DNA of 64,000 bases, from contig NC_134029.1 of assembly GCF_964204645.1 (NCBI RefSeq), positions 12,388,850-12,452,849 of the forward strand, given 5' to 3'. Source of the DNA: Tubulanus polymorphus (taxonomy: Eukaryota; Nemertea; Palaeonemertea; Tubulaniformes; Tubulanidae). Positions 30,542-39,245 of this stretch are shown here, in pieces. The translations under genes and the position numbers were made by a program. The notes under the pieces are model-generated. The model worked only from the letters and a program-made list of their open reading frames with translations, did no database searches and had not been told where the DNA came from. The first letter of the stretch is position 1. Every line of letters starts with the position of its first letter.

Positions 30542-31805
30542 AATTACAGCGGAAGAAATGCATTCCGCAGAATATTGGTGGATAAAATTCATTCAGGATT
30601 CTGAGTTTCCAAAGGTACGCGAACAATTGACGAAGGTTCAGGGTAACAAAGGTTCTTGCTTGGCCATTGTTAATCAATTACAATTATATATAGGTAACGA
30701 TAATTTGATAAGATGTAGAGGGAGATTGCAAAATGCTCCTATTATCGATTCTGCTAAGACTCCAATATTACTCCCAAAATATCATTACCTTACTCGTTTG
30801 ATAGTGTACAGAGAGCATTGTTACAACTTCCATTCTGGAGTTAATTCTACTATCGCAAAACGCGGTGAGCCGTGCAGTTCATTTGGAGCTTGTGTCAGAT
30901 CTTACTACAGAACAATTCATATTAGCATTTAAGAGATTTGTGTCACGTAGGTCCGTACCTAGACAGCTCATTTCTGATAATGCATCTACGTTCACTTGTG
31001 CTAATGATATTCTGATCCGCATTTTTTCTGCAGTAGAATTTTCGACATATTCATCCCAACGAGGGATTAGTTGGAGATTCATTCCAAAACGTGCGCCGTG
31101 TCACGGCGGATTTTATGAACGATTAGTAGCTTTGGTGAAATCATCAATTTATAAGGTGCTAGGTAGAACCTCCGTGACATTTGATGAGTTGCATACTTTA
31201 GTTACGCAGATTGAAAGTCGATTAAATAACCGTCCAATTACGTATATATCTGATGATCTACGCGACCCGGAACCTCTGACTCCGTCCATGCTCCTTTGTG
31301 GACACCGTCTTACTTCTGTTCCGGTTGCAGATTTTGATAATACTGATCCAGACTTTCGTGTTGATAATGAGAAATTTGTGAAAAGATATAATTATTTGGA
31401 TTCATTGATTACACAATTTTGGAATAGATGGAAGGTGAATATGTGTTAAGTTTACGTGAGTTTCACTGTACTACGGGCCATAATTGATGTGATATTAAGG
31501 TCGGTTCAGTAGCTCAAATTCACGATAGCGGTCCTGGTTTAAGGTGGCGTCTAGGTGTAGTTACTGAATTACAGCTGGGAAACGATGGCCACGTGAGATC
31601 CGCATCTCTTAAAACATCAACCGGATTTACGAATAGAGCTATAAGTTGTTTGTATCCGTTAGAGGTTTGCGCTAAGGAACCCGTAATAAGTTCTTCAGTG
31701 AATGATGCTCCAGTATCAACACGTCCGAAGAGAGCAGCGGCAGTTGCAGCAGAAGCAAAAATTCGTCAACTTTCGCGCCGGGCGGAGGAGTCGGATGATG
31801 ATTAA
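30537..31805 (+). pseudogene. BEL/Pao pol remnant: integrase
   Basis: 30537-30862 holds the region before the integrase and its zinc-binding part. A second deletion near 30865 removes the first catalytic Asp. It resumes with AVHLELVSDLTTEQF, the second Asp in LISDNASTF, the Glu in GGFYERLV, and the C-terminal SMLLCGHRLTS block. A frameshift near 31443 precedes the last domain (31593-31805, ending EESDDD). It is non-functional. Confidence 0.88.
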
Positions 31806-31958
31806 TTGCGCTCTTGAAATATTTATAATACTTGCTGTTTAAATCGAATTTAATTATTGTATGTATATCTGTATTTTTATTTGAGGTAAACTTGAATGGT
31901 GTAAGAAAATGAAATTGTTATATCAAATTTGAGATTTATATATTTGCGGCGGGAGAAA

Positions 31959-32170
31959 TGTTGAATATTGTAAGCAAGCTTATCTGTATATCCTGTTGTT
32001 ACGGTTTATGGTCGAGTTAGTTCACGGTTTATTACTCACATTATTTGTACCTTATATAAATACAGTATTGGGAATAAATTCTATGTCATTTGTATCTGCG
32101 ATATACGTGTGTGTGTTATTGGTCTCTGGTGCGCCCGTTTAAGGGCCCGATCGTCGCAGAGTTTTCTACA
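31959..32170 (+). repeat. 3' LTR of BEL/Pao element 1
   Basis: 212 bp, ending CGCAGAGTTTTCTACA directly before the second copy of TCTAT. Confidence 0.92.
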
Positions 32171-33000
32171 TCTATTTCATCTAGATTTGGTACAAGTGAT
32201 AATTCTTGTTCATAGAAATAACCTAATATTTCTTCGTCTTTTAGATCTTCTAGTTTATAAACAAAAGGTTTAGTTAATATTATCTTTTTAATCTTGAATA
32301 TTTCTTCTGTAAAATTAGGGGTATAACCTTTATAAAATGTTTTTCTATATTTAGATATTCTGACATGTTGCCTAATTTTAAATTTAGGTTCTCCGAAATC
32401 ATGTGTAACAAACGCACCATATAAATTATTCCAAACTATTTCCGAATTATCTTCTTTTCTAGATTGTATAGGTTTCATATTTGCTTTTTTATCTGAGTGT
32501 GTTGAAAAATAATCTACATCGTTATCAGATAATAGTTTTTTGAAATGTTTGTTATAAAATTCTTTACCTTCATCAAATTGTATCTTATCTGGAATAGCTT
32601 CTTTAAATATTGATTAAAAAGCATTTTTTACTTCTATACAAGTTTTATTTTTGATTGGAATTGACCATGCGTATCTACTGAATATGTCTATAACATTCAG
32701 TATCCAGAAATATCCTTTGTTGTATTCCTCTAAGTTCTTCATGTCAATTAAATCTGCTTGCCATTGTTGATCGATATATGAAACCATAACTTTTCTTGTT
32801 AAATAAGTTTTATCCATTTTCTTGTGGATTTGATATGTTGGTTGATTTTGTAACCATGATTTTAATTCACTATATTTTATATTACCATTTTCCTTATCAG
32901 ATTTAATTTTATTCCATAATTCTGAAACGTTAGAATATGATACTTCACTTTCTGGGTAATAATATAACTCTCTTAAATATTGTTCTTTTTTCATCTTATT

Positions 33001-33372
33001 TTAATCCATTATTAATAATTTAGATTTTGTTTCAATGGCTTTATGATTTGACTTATTTTCTGGTATAATAGGTTTATTATCATTGGAATCATTATTGTTA
33101 TAATCAGATTTATACTTATATTTATATATTACACCAGATAATATAATAGTTGTGATTAACCCAATTGTAATATATATGTAATTATTTCTTCCACTATTAG
33201 AAGAATTAGATGGATTATTATTTGAATTAATATCAGATAAAGTCTGTGATTCATTTATATCAGTTAATTTCTTTTTCTTAGCTTTTTTTAATTCTGAAGA
33301 TCTTTTACCTAATTCTCTTGCCCATTTAATTTGTTTTTCAGATCTAACCTTTTTCTTAACGTCATCACTCAT
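33001..33372 (-). CDS. Basic single-pass membrane protein, 123 aa (Polinton)
   Basis: Basic N-terminal half (KKKVRSEKQIKWARELGKRS, then a poly-lysine stretch), an Asn/Ser linker, and one membrane segment at about 68-86 (YIYITIGLITTIILSGVIYK), then a hydrophilic end. Similar small proteins (basic head, one C-terminal helix) occur beside integrase in Polintons as I recall. Function unknown. It starts 8 bp inside the end of the 202 aa gene and ends 6 bp before the integrase ATG. Confidence 0.65.
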   Translation of the reverse strand: MSDDVKKKVRSEKQIKWARELGKRSSELKKAKKKKLTDINESQTLSDINSNNNPSNSSNSGRNNYIYITIGLITTIILSGVIYKYKYKSDYNNNDSNDNKPIIPENKSNHKAIETKSKLLIMD

Positions 33373-33973
33373 TTGTTTTAGTTAATTTTTGTTCTGATTC
33401 ATTTTCTGTTTCGCCATTTGGTTGTAGTACAGCGTCATCTGTTTCGTTCTTACCTGATTTATATTCCATAGGTTTGATATTCGAAAATGTTATGACGCCA
33501 GTAGAAATTAATGTCATAACCGATCCTAATTGAAATGAAGCATATCCGACCCATTTTTGTAATTCAGTCATAACTAAGTAGTCATTTTTCAAATCACTAT
33601 ATAATTTATTTTCATCATCAATTGGTATTAACTGGTTACATAACTTAGAGTAACATTTTATAATACCATCACTTATAGAGTCGTTTATTCTAGCTAATCT
33701 AGCTTCTTCATAAATCTTAAAATATTTTATTACTTTATCGGGTTTCATAGCATCTAATTCTTGAAAAGTTATTATTTTCCCGATAAACTGATTACATTTA
33801 CCACTAGCAATTAATAATTCTAGATGGTGCTTACAATATAAATAGTATTCATAATCAATATAACAATAAATATTATTTTCAATTTTGATTGGAATATCCT
33901 TATTATCACCAATACCTAAATCATCTAATGTTTTTTCAATATCAATACTATTCTTACTCGATTTCTTTGACAT
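33365..33973 (-). CDS. Unknown Polinton protein, 202 aa
   Basis: Intact. Blocks: YYLYCKHHLELLIASGKCNQ, FIGKIITFQELDAMKPDKVI, KYFKIYEEARLARIND, then a hydrophobic region (YASFQLGSVMTLISTGVITF) near 160-180 and an acidic tail. I recall the ASGKCN.FIGK / Y...YE.RL pattern in Polinton-encoded proteins of unknown role. The start lies behind ATATAAATG. It overlaps the next gene by 8 bp, so they may be expressed together. Confidence 0.65.
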   Translation of the reverse strand: MSKKSSKNSIDIEKTLDDLGIGDNKDIPIKIENNIYCYIDYEYYLYCKHHLELLIASGKCNQFIGKIITFQELDAMKPDKVIKYFKIYEEARLARINDSISDGIIKCYSKLCNQLIPIDDENKLYSDLKNDYLVMTELQKWVGYASFQLGSVMTLISTGVITFSNIKPMEYKSGKNETDDAVLQPNGETENESEQKLTKTNE

Positions 33974-34074
33974 TTATATTAGAGAAATTTAATAAGAAAA
34001 ATATTATAAGTATTATAAAATGATATCAGTATCTCTTTAGATTAATACTAGCTTAGTTAAAGGTAAATAATTTT

Positions 34075-34165
34075 AGTATTAGTTATTGTTTTTTTAGTAT
34101 TTTTTATTTGTGATATAAAGTATTCTTTTTGAAAAGAAAATATTAAAAAAACAATAACTAATACT
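34075..34165. repeat. Inverted repeat in the gap upstream of the 202 aa gene
   Basis: AGTATTAGTTATTGTTTTTT plus T at 34075-34095 is exactly complementary to 34145-34165, 49 bp apart. It lies between the HNH gene end (34232) and the 202 aa start (33973), where a termination or start signal would be expected. It folds into a 21 bp AT-rich stem. Confidence 0.8.
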
Positions 34166-34231
34166 GGCTAGTTGAAGATATGTAATTTTTAATACTTTTT
34201 ATTTAAAATCTATTATTCTTTAACCACTCAT

Positions 34232-34882
34232 TTAAGACTCAACGTATTGTTCATTATTTGGATCATTGTTCCATTGATCAATAAATTTCTTTGCCTTTGT
34301 TAACTGCTCTAAATATAAATGTAAATCTAGTTTATTAGATTTGATTTGATTTTCTTTCTTTTCTAGAGGTCTTAAATTTTTCCAACCCCAAATAAGGTTT
34401 TTATTGTATTCATCATTCTTGTTAAATTTAGATAACACATGATCAATATGGTAATAATCCCCATAATTATCTATGTTCATTTTATCGTCGAATTGAAATA
34501 TAATCCATGATTTGAGAAATTCATCTGAACAACCCAACAAATTAGATAATGTTTCTGAATGTGTTTCTTTGTTGAATAATTGTGTTAATCTAGATCTTAA
34601 GCATTGTTTCAATCTAAAATTAAGATCTATTTGATATCTTTCTCTCATATATTCTGCCATATAATAATTATAATGTTCTATATTATCTTCTCGGTATTGT
34701 TTGGTATATAGCTTAGTGCAAGTTTTACAGCAATATTGAAAACCATCTTTGCTAATCTTACGCTTACTAAATTCTGTTAAAGCTAATTTATCTAATTCAC
34801 ATTTAGAACACTTCTTGTAGTATATATTTATAACACCAGTGTTATTTGTAATATTAATACTTTGTGGTTGTTCTGGCTCCAT
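34232..34882 (-). CDS. HNH endonuclease with N-terminal zinc-binding part, 216 aa
   Basis: Intact. Two CxxC pairs (CSKC at about 24-27, CCKTC at about 51-55) form a probable zinc ribbon, followed by a basic helical linker and an HNH-type core: HIDHVLSKF (His-Ile-Asp-His, about 144), WGWKNLRPLEKKENQIKSNK with the Asn and Lys of the motif. It could cut DNA during recombination, packaging or host targeting; which one cannot be told. It is the first gene of the leftward array and begins behind ATAATAAATG. Confidence 0.75.
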   Translation of the reverse strand: MEPEQPQSINITNNTGVINIYYKKCSKCELDKLALTEFSKRKISKDGFQYCCKTCTKLYTKQYREDNIEHYNYYMAEYMRERYQIDLNFRLKQCLRSRLTQLFNKETHSETLSNLLGCSDEFLKSWIIFQFDDKMNIDNYGDYYHIDHVLSKFNKNDEYNKNLIWGWKNLRPLEKKENQIKSNKLDLHLYLEQLTKAKKFIDQWNNDPNNEQYVES

Positions 34883-35597
34883 TTATTATACATATTTTTT
34901 TACTAAATTGGTTAATATTTTAGAATCCTCTTCCATTTCTTCGACCAACGTCATCCTTTTTCATTCCTCGCTGCTTTTGATAAGTCGTTTCGATTCTTTG
35001 ATATCTAAATCATACCAGTTACAATACCCGCGTCACATGCGGGCATACAGGAGCGCTTTTGCTTAATGCGCATGCGTTAATCATAATTATATATTCATTC
35101 TATAAATTCTGTAAAATAGAAACGACCGGCATAAAATATCAAACCGTGTTCGCATTAGGCAAGACCGGGCATTCAGGCGCGCTTTTGCTTAATGCGCATG
35201 CGTTAATCATAATTATATATTCATTATGCAAATAGAAACGACTGAACATAAAATATCAAAACGTGTTCGCATTAGGCAAGACCGGTCATTCAGGCCCGGT
35301 TTGGATCAATGCGCATGCGCTAATCATAATTATATATTCATTATGTAAATAGAAACAATCGACATGAAATATCTAAATCATACCACTAGGCAAGACCGGG
35401 CATTCAGGCCCGGTTTGGATCAATGCGCATGCGCTAATCATAATAGAAACGACTGAACATAAAAATTCACCAAACAGATTTACACAATACATTATACAAG
35501 TATGTTCAGTCGTTTCTTCCAATACATCATTTGATTTCTACATATAAAATCTATAATTACAAACATTTTTTCAATTGCTGGTTAATATTCAACTACA
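34883..35597. repeat. Subterminal region with four ~115 bp tandem units holding NRF1-like sites
   Basis: TGCGCATGCG(C/T) recurs at 35067, 35193, 35310 and 35424, each followed by TAATCATAAT and preceded in most units by GGCAAGACCGG.CATTCAGGC. The unit length is 114-126 bp. The core equals the known NRF1 site. The array lies upstream of the leftward genes and could be their promoter or enhancer. It is GC-richer than the rest of the element. Confidence 0.8.
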
Positions 35598-35786
35598 TCA
35601 ACAAATGTTAAACTTAATCATTGGAGTCTTAATGTTTTTGAAATTCTTATATAGTTTCTTCGTCGATCTTTTGGTGATTCTTATGGTTCTACGCCAGTTT
35701 CTATTGGTTCGATATCCATTGCTGTTGATTCCACAGTCAGAAAGAGTATCTTGAGTTTCTCTATCGCTTCTTGATGCGTATGACAT
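35598..35786 (-). CDS. Possible small basic protein, 62 aa
   Basis: MSYASRSDRETQDTLSDCGI followed by an Arg/Lys-rich half (NWRRTIRITKRSTKKLYKNF). No family recognised. It starts with an AATAAAATG context similar to other genes of the element. It might be an exon of a longer transcript or a chance frame. Confidence 0.3.
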   Translation of the reverse strand: MSYASRSDRETQDTLSDCGINSNGYRTNRNWRRTIRITKRSTKKLYKNFKNIKTPMIKFNIC

Positions 35787-37102
35787 TTTATTAATCTAAA
35801 AGATATCAGCGGTAACTCTAATTATCTAAATGATATACTAAATACACTTAAATATATCTAAAGGTTTCATATTTAATAGCCCTAATAACTACAAACAAGA
35901 AAATTAATTTTAGAAAATTATTTGACGCCTGCGAAAAAAATGTATAATTTCTGGGCTAAGCTAATGTGGAATTGCAAATTTGAAATCGAAGTTTTTGGAA
36001 ATTTGGGGAATGATGAGATTTGGCGATTGGGTAGATGATACAGCGGGTCTTCGACTCTAGTAGTGGTTTAAATTTTTTTATTGAAAATTCTCAATAATTG
36101 ATCGCGAACTTGCGACCGACTTCATTTACTTACACATTTTCATATTGACCGCTTGTAGCCGCTGATGAAATTCACGCCGGCCCTACACACATCGTAGATA
36201 GCTTCGTCATTCCACCGGCATGCCCACGTCAGGGTCTGACTTTTATATCAGACTTCCAAATCGTGTATACATCCGCCATTTAACCGAATAATCCGATTTA
36301 CTTATCATTTCTATTTATGCCTGCCGCTTCTGATATAATCATACATCCTTTACTATTACAATACGTCTTCTAATGATATTCAATGCAATATAACATTTCG
36401 ACGTTCAAATATAGGTCATTATATAATCACAGGAAGCCATTCTACATCTATGTCAATAATATTTTGCCGGATAGCTTGTTTGTGTACACATAGACCTGTG
36501 ACGTTTTGCACATCGATTTACGGCTGTCGTTTGTAAAATGACGCTGAATGGTTAACATTGAGTAGGTTTCATAATGGTAACGTTTTATAAGGCGTCAAAA
36601 AACAGTACTTACATTTAGATTTAGAATTGTAAACTATAAACTCCTAATTGCGTTTCGAGAGAGAATATCTTAAGCGTTATGTTACAGCGCCTATTCAGTT
36701 CCAGTGCGATTTCGAAATGAACACGTCGTCGATTATGACACGTCATCTAGTTCCGGTACACCTTCTAGAATGCTGTACGCGTTTGCAATAGTATGTCTCA
36801 TATGTCTCGGCGTCATAGTAACAGCTGTAACAGCTGTGAATTTATAGATTTATTCAATAGTTCATTACATTAAATGTATATAGGCTCAAATAGAATCATG
36901 TTCTAGTATAAACAGCTATGATTTAAATATGTATTATTTCAATCACACTTTACTAACACTTTTAATGTTTAAAAATCTAACTCATACAAATATGAATATT
37001 GAAATAATGTTTAAAATATATCTATATATCTATTCTATAAGAGCTCACACTTTTATATTGAATAATCTGTCAATTTAAATGTTATTCATTTATATTTTAT
37101 TC
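35787..37102. other. Right subterminal region without a clear gene
   Basis: 1.3 kb, less AT-rich than the coding part. One frame is open from about 36675 to 36847 and ends with a good membrane-helix-like stretch (MLYAFAIVCLICLGVIVTAV, ATG at 36770), but it has no upstream ATG and may be an exon or chance. GTAACAGCT is repeated twice within that stretch. Nothing else recognised. Confidence 0.4.
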
Positions 37103-37310
37103 ATGTATATGAATATTTTAAGAGTAATAGGGGTAATGGGCTTTCAGGCTAAAGGTTGAAGGGGCGAGTGAGTAAAAAATGAAAATAACAATAATTTCCA
37201 GTTGAATTAGGAGTGTGCGCGACTAATTCAACTGGAAATTATTGTTATTTCATTTTTTTACGAGCTCGACCCTTCGACCTTTGGCCTGAAAGCCCATTAC
37301 CCCTATTACT
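37103..37310. repeat. Right terminal inverted repeat (palindromic) of the inner Polinton
   Basis: Near-exact inverse of 16162-16370. 37123-37310 starts AGTAATAGGGGTAATGGG and ends CCCATTACCCCTATTACT, so the palindrome is complete at this end too. The central asymmetric bases (GAGTGTGCGCGA) are the complement of those at the left end, meaning both ends are in the same 'flip' state. Confidence 0.92.
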
Positions 37311-37316
37311 TCAATA
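37311..37316. repeat. Target-site duplication TCAATA, right copy
   Basis: Matches 16156-16161; marks the right boundary of the inner element. Confidence 0.92.
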
Positions 37317-38447
37317 TAAAAAATCAATTGAATATAATTTTCCTGCAATAGATTTTAATAAAGATATTTCATACAGAAATGAAGTTTTAGATTCATTAAT
37401 TAATTTAGAAATTCATGTTACTGAAATTAATAATTTTAATGCAAAGATGGAAAATATATTTCATGTATATTTAATTGATTTTAAAAAATTGAAAGATGAA
37501 AAACAATGGTTATTAAAATCTAATATGAAGTATTGGCAAAACCAATTAAATTTTGCTGTTTATTGTGCAACAACAGGATGTGGAATTAGTTGGAATGATC
37601 ATTTGAATAATTCTAAATATGAATTAATTCAAAGTTTATTTAGATTCCATACATACTTTCAAATAAGATTAATATTAAATGAATTAGAGACCCCTTTACC
37701 AGGATCTAGATATTTTAAAGAATTAGGTAATAATATTAATTTATCAAAGTTTTATGAAATTTGTAATGAATTTAATATAGATATAAATAATTTTGATTTT
37801 AGAGCAAAACTTGGAACAATAAGATCACTTCCTTGCCCTAAAAATATTGCGGAATATTGTGCACTTCCCATGCCCATTAATAGTTATTACAATATCTATA
37901 ATAATAAATTAGGTTATGGTAAAATAGAAACTAAGGATTTAGAAACATTAAATTTTAATTACCGAAATTTTATGATAATTTAAAACAAGAAAACAATAAT
38001 GGTTGGGTTTATTTTATTTTAGAAAATAGTGAAGGTTTTACTAAAGCTGGTATACAAAGAATAAATCAATCAATTAGAACTTATTTGATTTGCATATTAT
38101 GATCACAGGTTGAAACAAGATCCCCAATAATTGGAAATTCAAATACATCATTTGATACACAAAAACAAGTATTATTTGAAGATTCCATTTATAATGATGT
38201 AAATAGATCAATTCCAGAAAATATAGTAAGATATCAAAATTATTTAGATAAATCTCATGTAAGATTAAATTATTGTATAGGACCCAATTTATTAATTATT
38301 TCTGATGATTTAATATTAAAGATGGAAAATATAATTGGTTATAATAATCTAATTAAAACCGCAACAATGAATAATAAGTTTGGATTAAATGATATAAATA
38401 AAAAGATTATCACTGCTCCAAAATTAATGGAAGGTGAAAAAAATTAA
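37317..38447 (+). pseudogene. 3' part of the outer 345 aa Polinton gene
   Basis: Continues the gene begun at 16130. It contains the same blocks as the inner copy (WQNQLNFAVYCATTGCGISW; FRFHTYFQIRLIL; SEGFTKAGIQRINQSIRTYL; LNYCIGPNLLIIS) and a segment lost from the inner copy (LPCPKNIAEYCALPMPINSY). A frameshift near 37960 and a TGA near 38100 break it. It ends LMEGEKN at 38447. Confidence 0.85.
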
Positions 38448-38577
38448 AAAACATATTCAATCAACAGAAACTAAAACTAAGAATATTAGATTGGATAATG
38501 ATTCTAAAATAAAAGATTACAATACTACAGAAAATATAAAAACTGATATTATTCAACATGAAATAATTAAAACTAAA
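38434..38577 (+). pseudogene. Start of the 76 aa anchor protein gene, truncated (outer copy)
   Basis: Same GTG-opened frame as at 23880 (KKIKKHIQSTETKTKNIRLD...). Similarity to the inner copy ends after HEIIK at about 38570, where the reverse transcriptase repeat starts. This marks the truncation of the outer Polinton. Confidence 0.7.
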
Positions 38578-38931
38578 TATACCTGCAAAGCAGCGATAAC
38601 AGGTTTTCTGCACAGTCTTAGAATCCTGTTCAACGGTGGATTTCGACATAGCATTTGATAATGCACAACATCAGCCATTACTAACTAAACAGGCTATTAG
38701 GAAACAGTATCAATGACAGGTCGCCCAAATGGCTCAGCAGTTATCTCTGAACGAAAACTTGTAGCCGAAATCAACGGAACGCCTCATTTTGGAATGAGTC
38801 GGTCTAACGCAAGGTAGTATCCTAAGTCGTCTTCTGTTCAATGTCCTGACAAATGACATACACAGTAATCCAAAATATACCAGACCGAGTAAATTTCCAA
38901 AACGACCTTAACACACTGTTCGACCAAAAAA
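38578..38931 (+). pseudogene. Non-LTR reverse transcriptase fragment repeat, copy 1
   Basis: One of five copies (also 43319, 45833, 52501 and 55232) starting near TGCAAAGCAGCGATAACGGG. Translated in pieces it gives VDFDKAFDKVQHQPLL (motif A region), WLSSYLSERKL and GVTQGSILSRLLFNVLTNDI (motif B region), so it is a short internal piece of a LINE-type reverse transcriptase. Stops and shifts are present in every copy. Confidence 0.75.
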
Positions 38932-38935
38932 CTTA

Positions 38936-39245
38936 ATGTTCCGACAAAACCACGGGGACAAAACCAAAATTATGAATTGTCGCGGGTGACAAAACCAAAA
39001 TATTGAATTGTCACGGGCGACAAAACAAAAATAATGAATTGTCGCGGGCGATAAAACCAAAATAATGAATTGTAGCGGGCGATAAAACCACAATAATGAA
39101 TTGTCGCGGACGTTAAAACCAAAATATTGAATTGTCGCGGCGATAAAACCAAAATAATGAATTGTCGCGGACGACAAAAACAAAATATTGAATTGTTGCG
39201 TGCGACAAAACCAGAATAATGAATTGTCGCGGGAGACAAAACCAA
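38936..39245. repeat. 32 bp minisatellite array 1
   Basis: Units of AATAATGAATTGTCGCGGGC followed by GATAAAACCAAA, about nine copies with variants. The core TTGTCGCGGGCGACAA is a perfect dyad of 7 bp arms around GG. Open frames over the array on the minus strand are a product of the repeat. Confidence 0.92.

Larger units (their letters stand above)
29170..32170 (+). mobile_element. BEL/Pao LTR retrotransposon, internally deleted, TSD TCTAT
   Basis: LTRs of 212 bp at 29170-29381 and 31959-32170, beginning TGTTGAATATTG and ending TTTTCTACA, differ at only one base that I can see. TCTAT flanks both sides (29165-29169, 32171-32175). A purine-rich GGCGGGAGAAA precedes the right LTR, and a TGG at 29386 may start the primer site. 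Protease, reverse transcriptase and RNase H are missing; only gag and integrase parts remain, so it is non-autonomous. Confidence 0.93.
29032..32994 (-). pseudogene. Polinton integrase (retroviral type) with chromodomain-like tail, broken
   Basis: Starts MKKEQYLRELYYYPESEVSY. The catalytic core shows the first Asp in WQADLIDM and the second in QFDEGKEF. A TAA interrupts it at 32613-32615, and the stretch that should hold the catalytic Glu (E.FN.T.K) is deleted around 32480. A BEL/Pao element (29170-32170) separates the C-terminal part, and a chromodomain-like end (KGKKYSLVKYKGYDDKFNEW, about 29060-29120) lies beyond it. The integrase would insert the element with 6 bp duplications. Three independent lesions make it dead. 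Its stop overlaps the ATPase start. Confidence 0.9.
16162..37310. mobile_element. Inner Polinton/Maverick-like element, 21,149 bp
   Basis: Bounded by inverted ends that begin AGTAATAGGGGTAATGGGC and by TCAATA on both sides. Gene content fits a Polinton: polymerase B, integrase, packaging ATPase, major capsid and penton-like genes, plus accessory membrane proteins and an HNH nuclease. The rightward genes occupy 16.4-28.0 kb and the leftward genes 28.5-35.8 kb. Polymerase, integrase and major capsid genes are all broken, so this copy cannot move itself. I find no cysteine (adenain-like) protease gene, which many Polintons have. Later insertions are at 17837-18747 and 29170-32170. Confidence 0.93.
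13271..38577. mobile_element. Outer Polinton/Maverick-like element, split by a second copy and truncated at right
   Basis: Carries, rightward, the same gene order as the inner element from its 20.1 kb point on: a 117 aa protein, a 252 aa penton-like protein, 105 aa, 73 aa, a small membrane protein, a two-helix membrane protein, a roughly 345 aa protein, and the start of a 76 aa protein. The left end is a palindrome at 13271-13363. The 345 aa gene is cut between 16161 and 37317 by the inner element. Homology to the inner copy stops at about 38577, where an unrelated reverse transcriptase repeat begins, so the capsid, ATPase and integrase half and the right terminus are missing. There is no polymerase gene between the left end and the first gene, unlike the inner copy. 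Confidence 0.8.

Noticed and set aside
16162-37310. Free virus genome or bacterial phage
   Set aside because: Flanked by target duplications inside animal DNA, carries a retroviral-type integrase and has eukaryotic retrotransposons inserted in it; it is an integrated, decayed Polinton.
16162-37310. Adenain-like maturation protease gene
   Set aside because: Looked for a His-Asp/Glu-Cys thiol protease pattern among the unassigned genes; none is convincing. It may be lost or too diverged.
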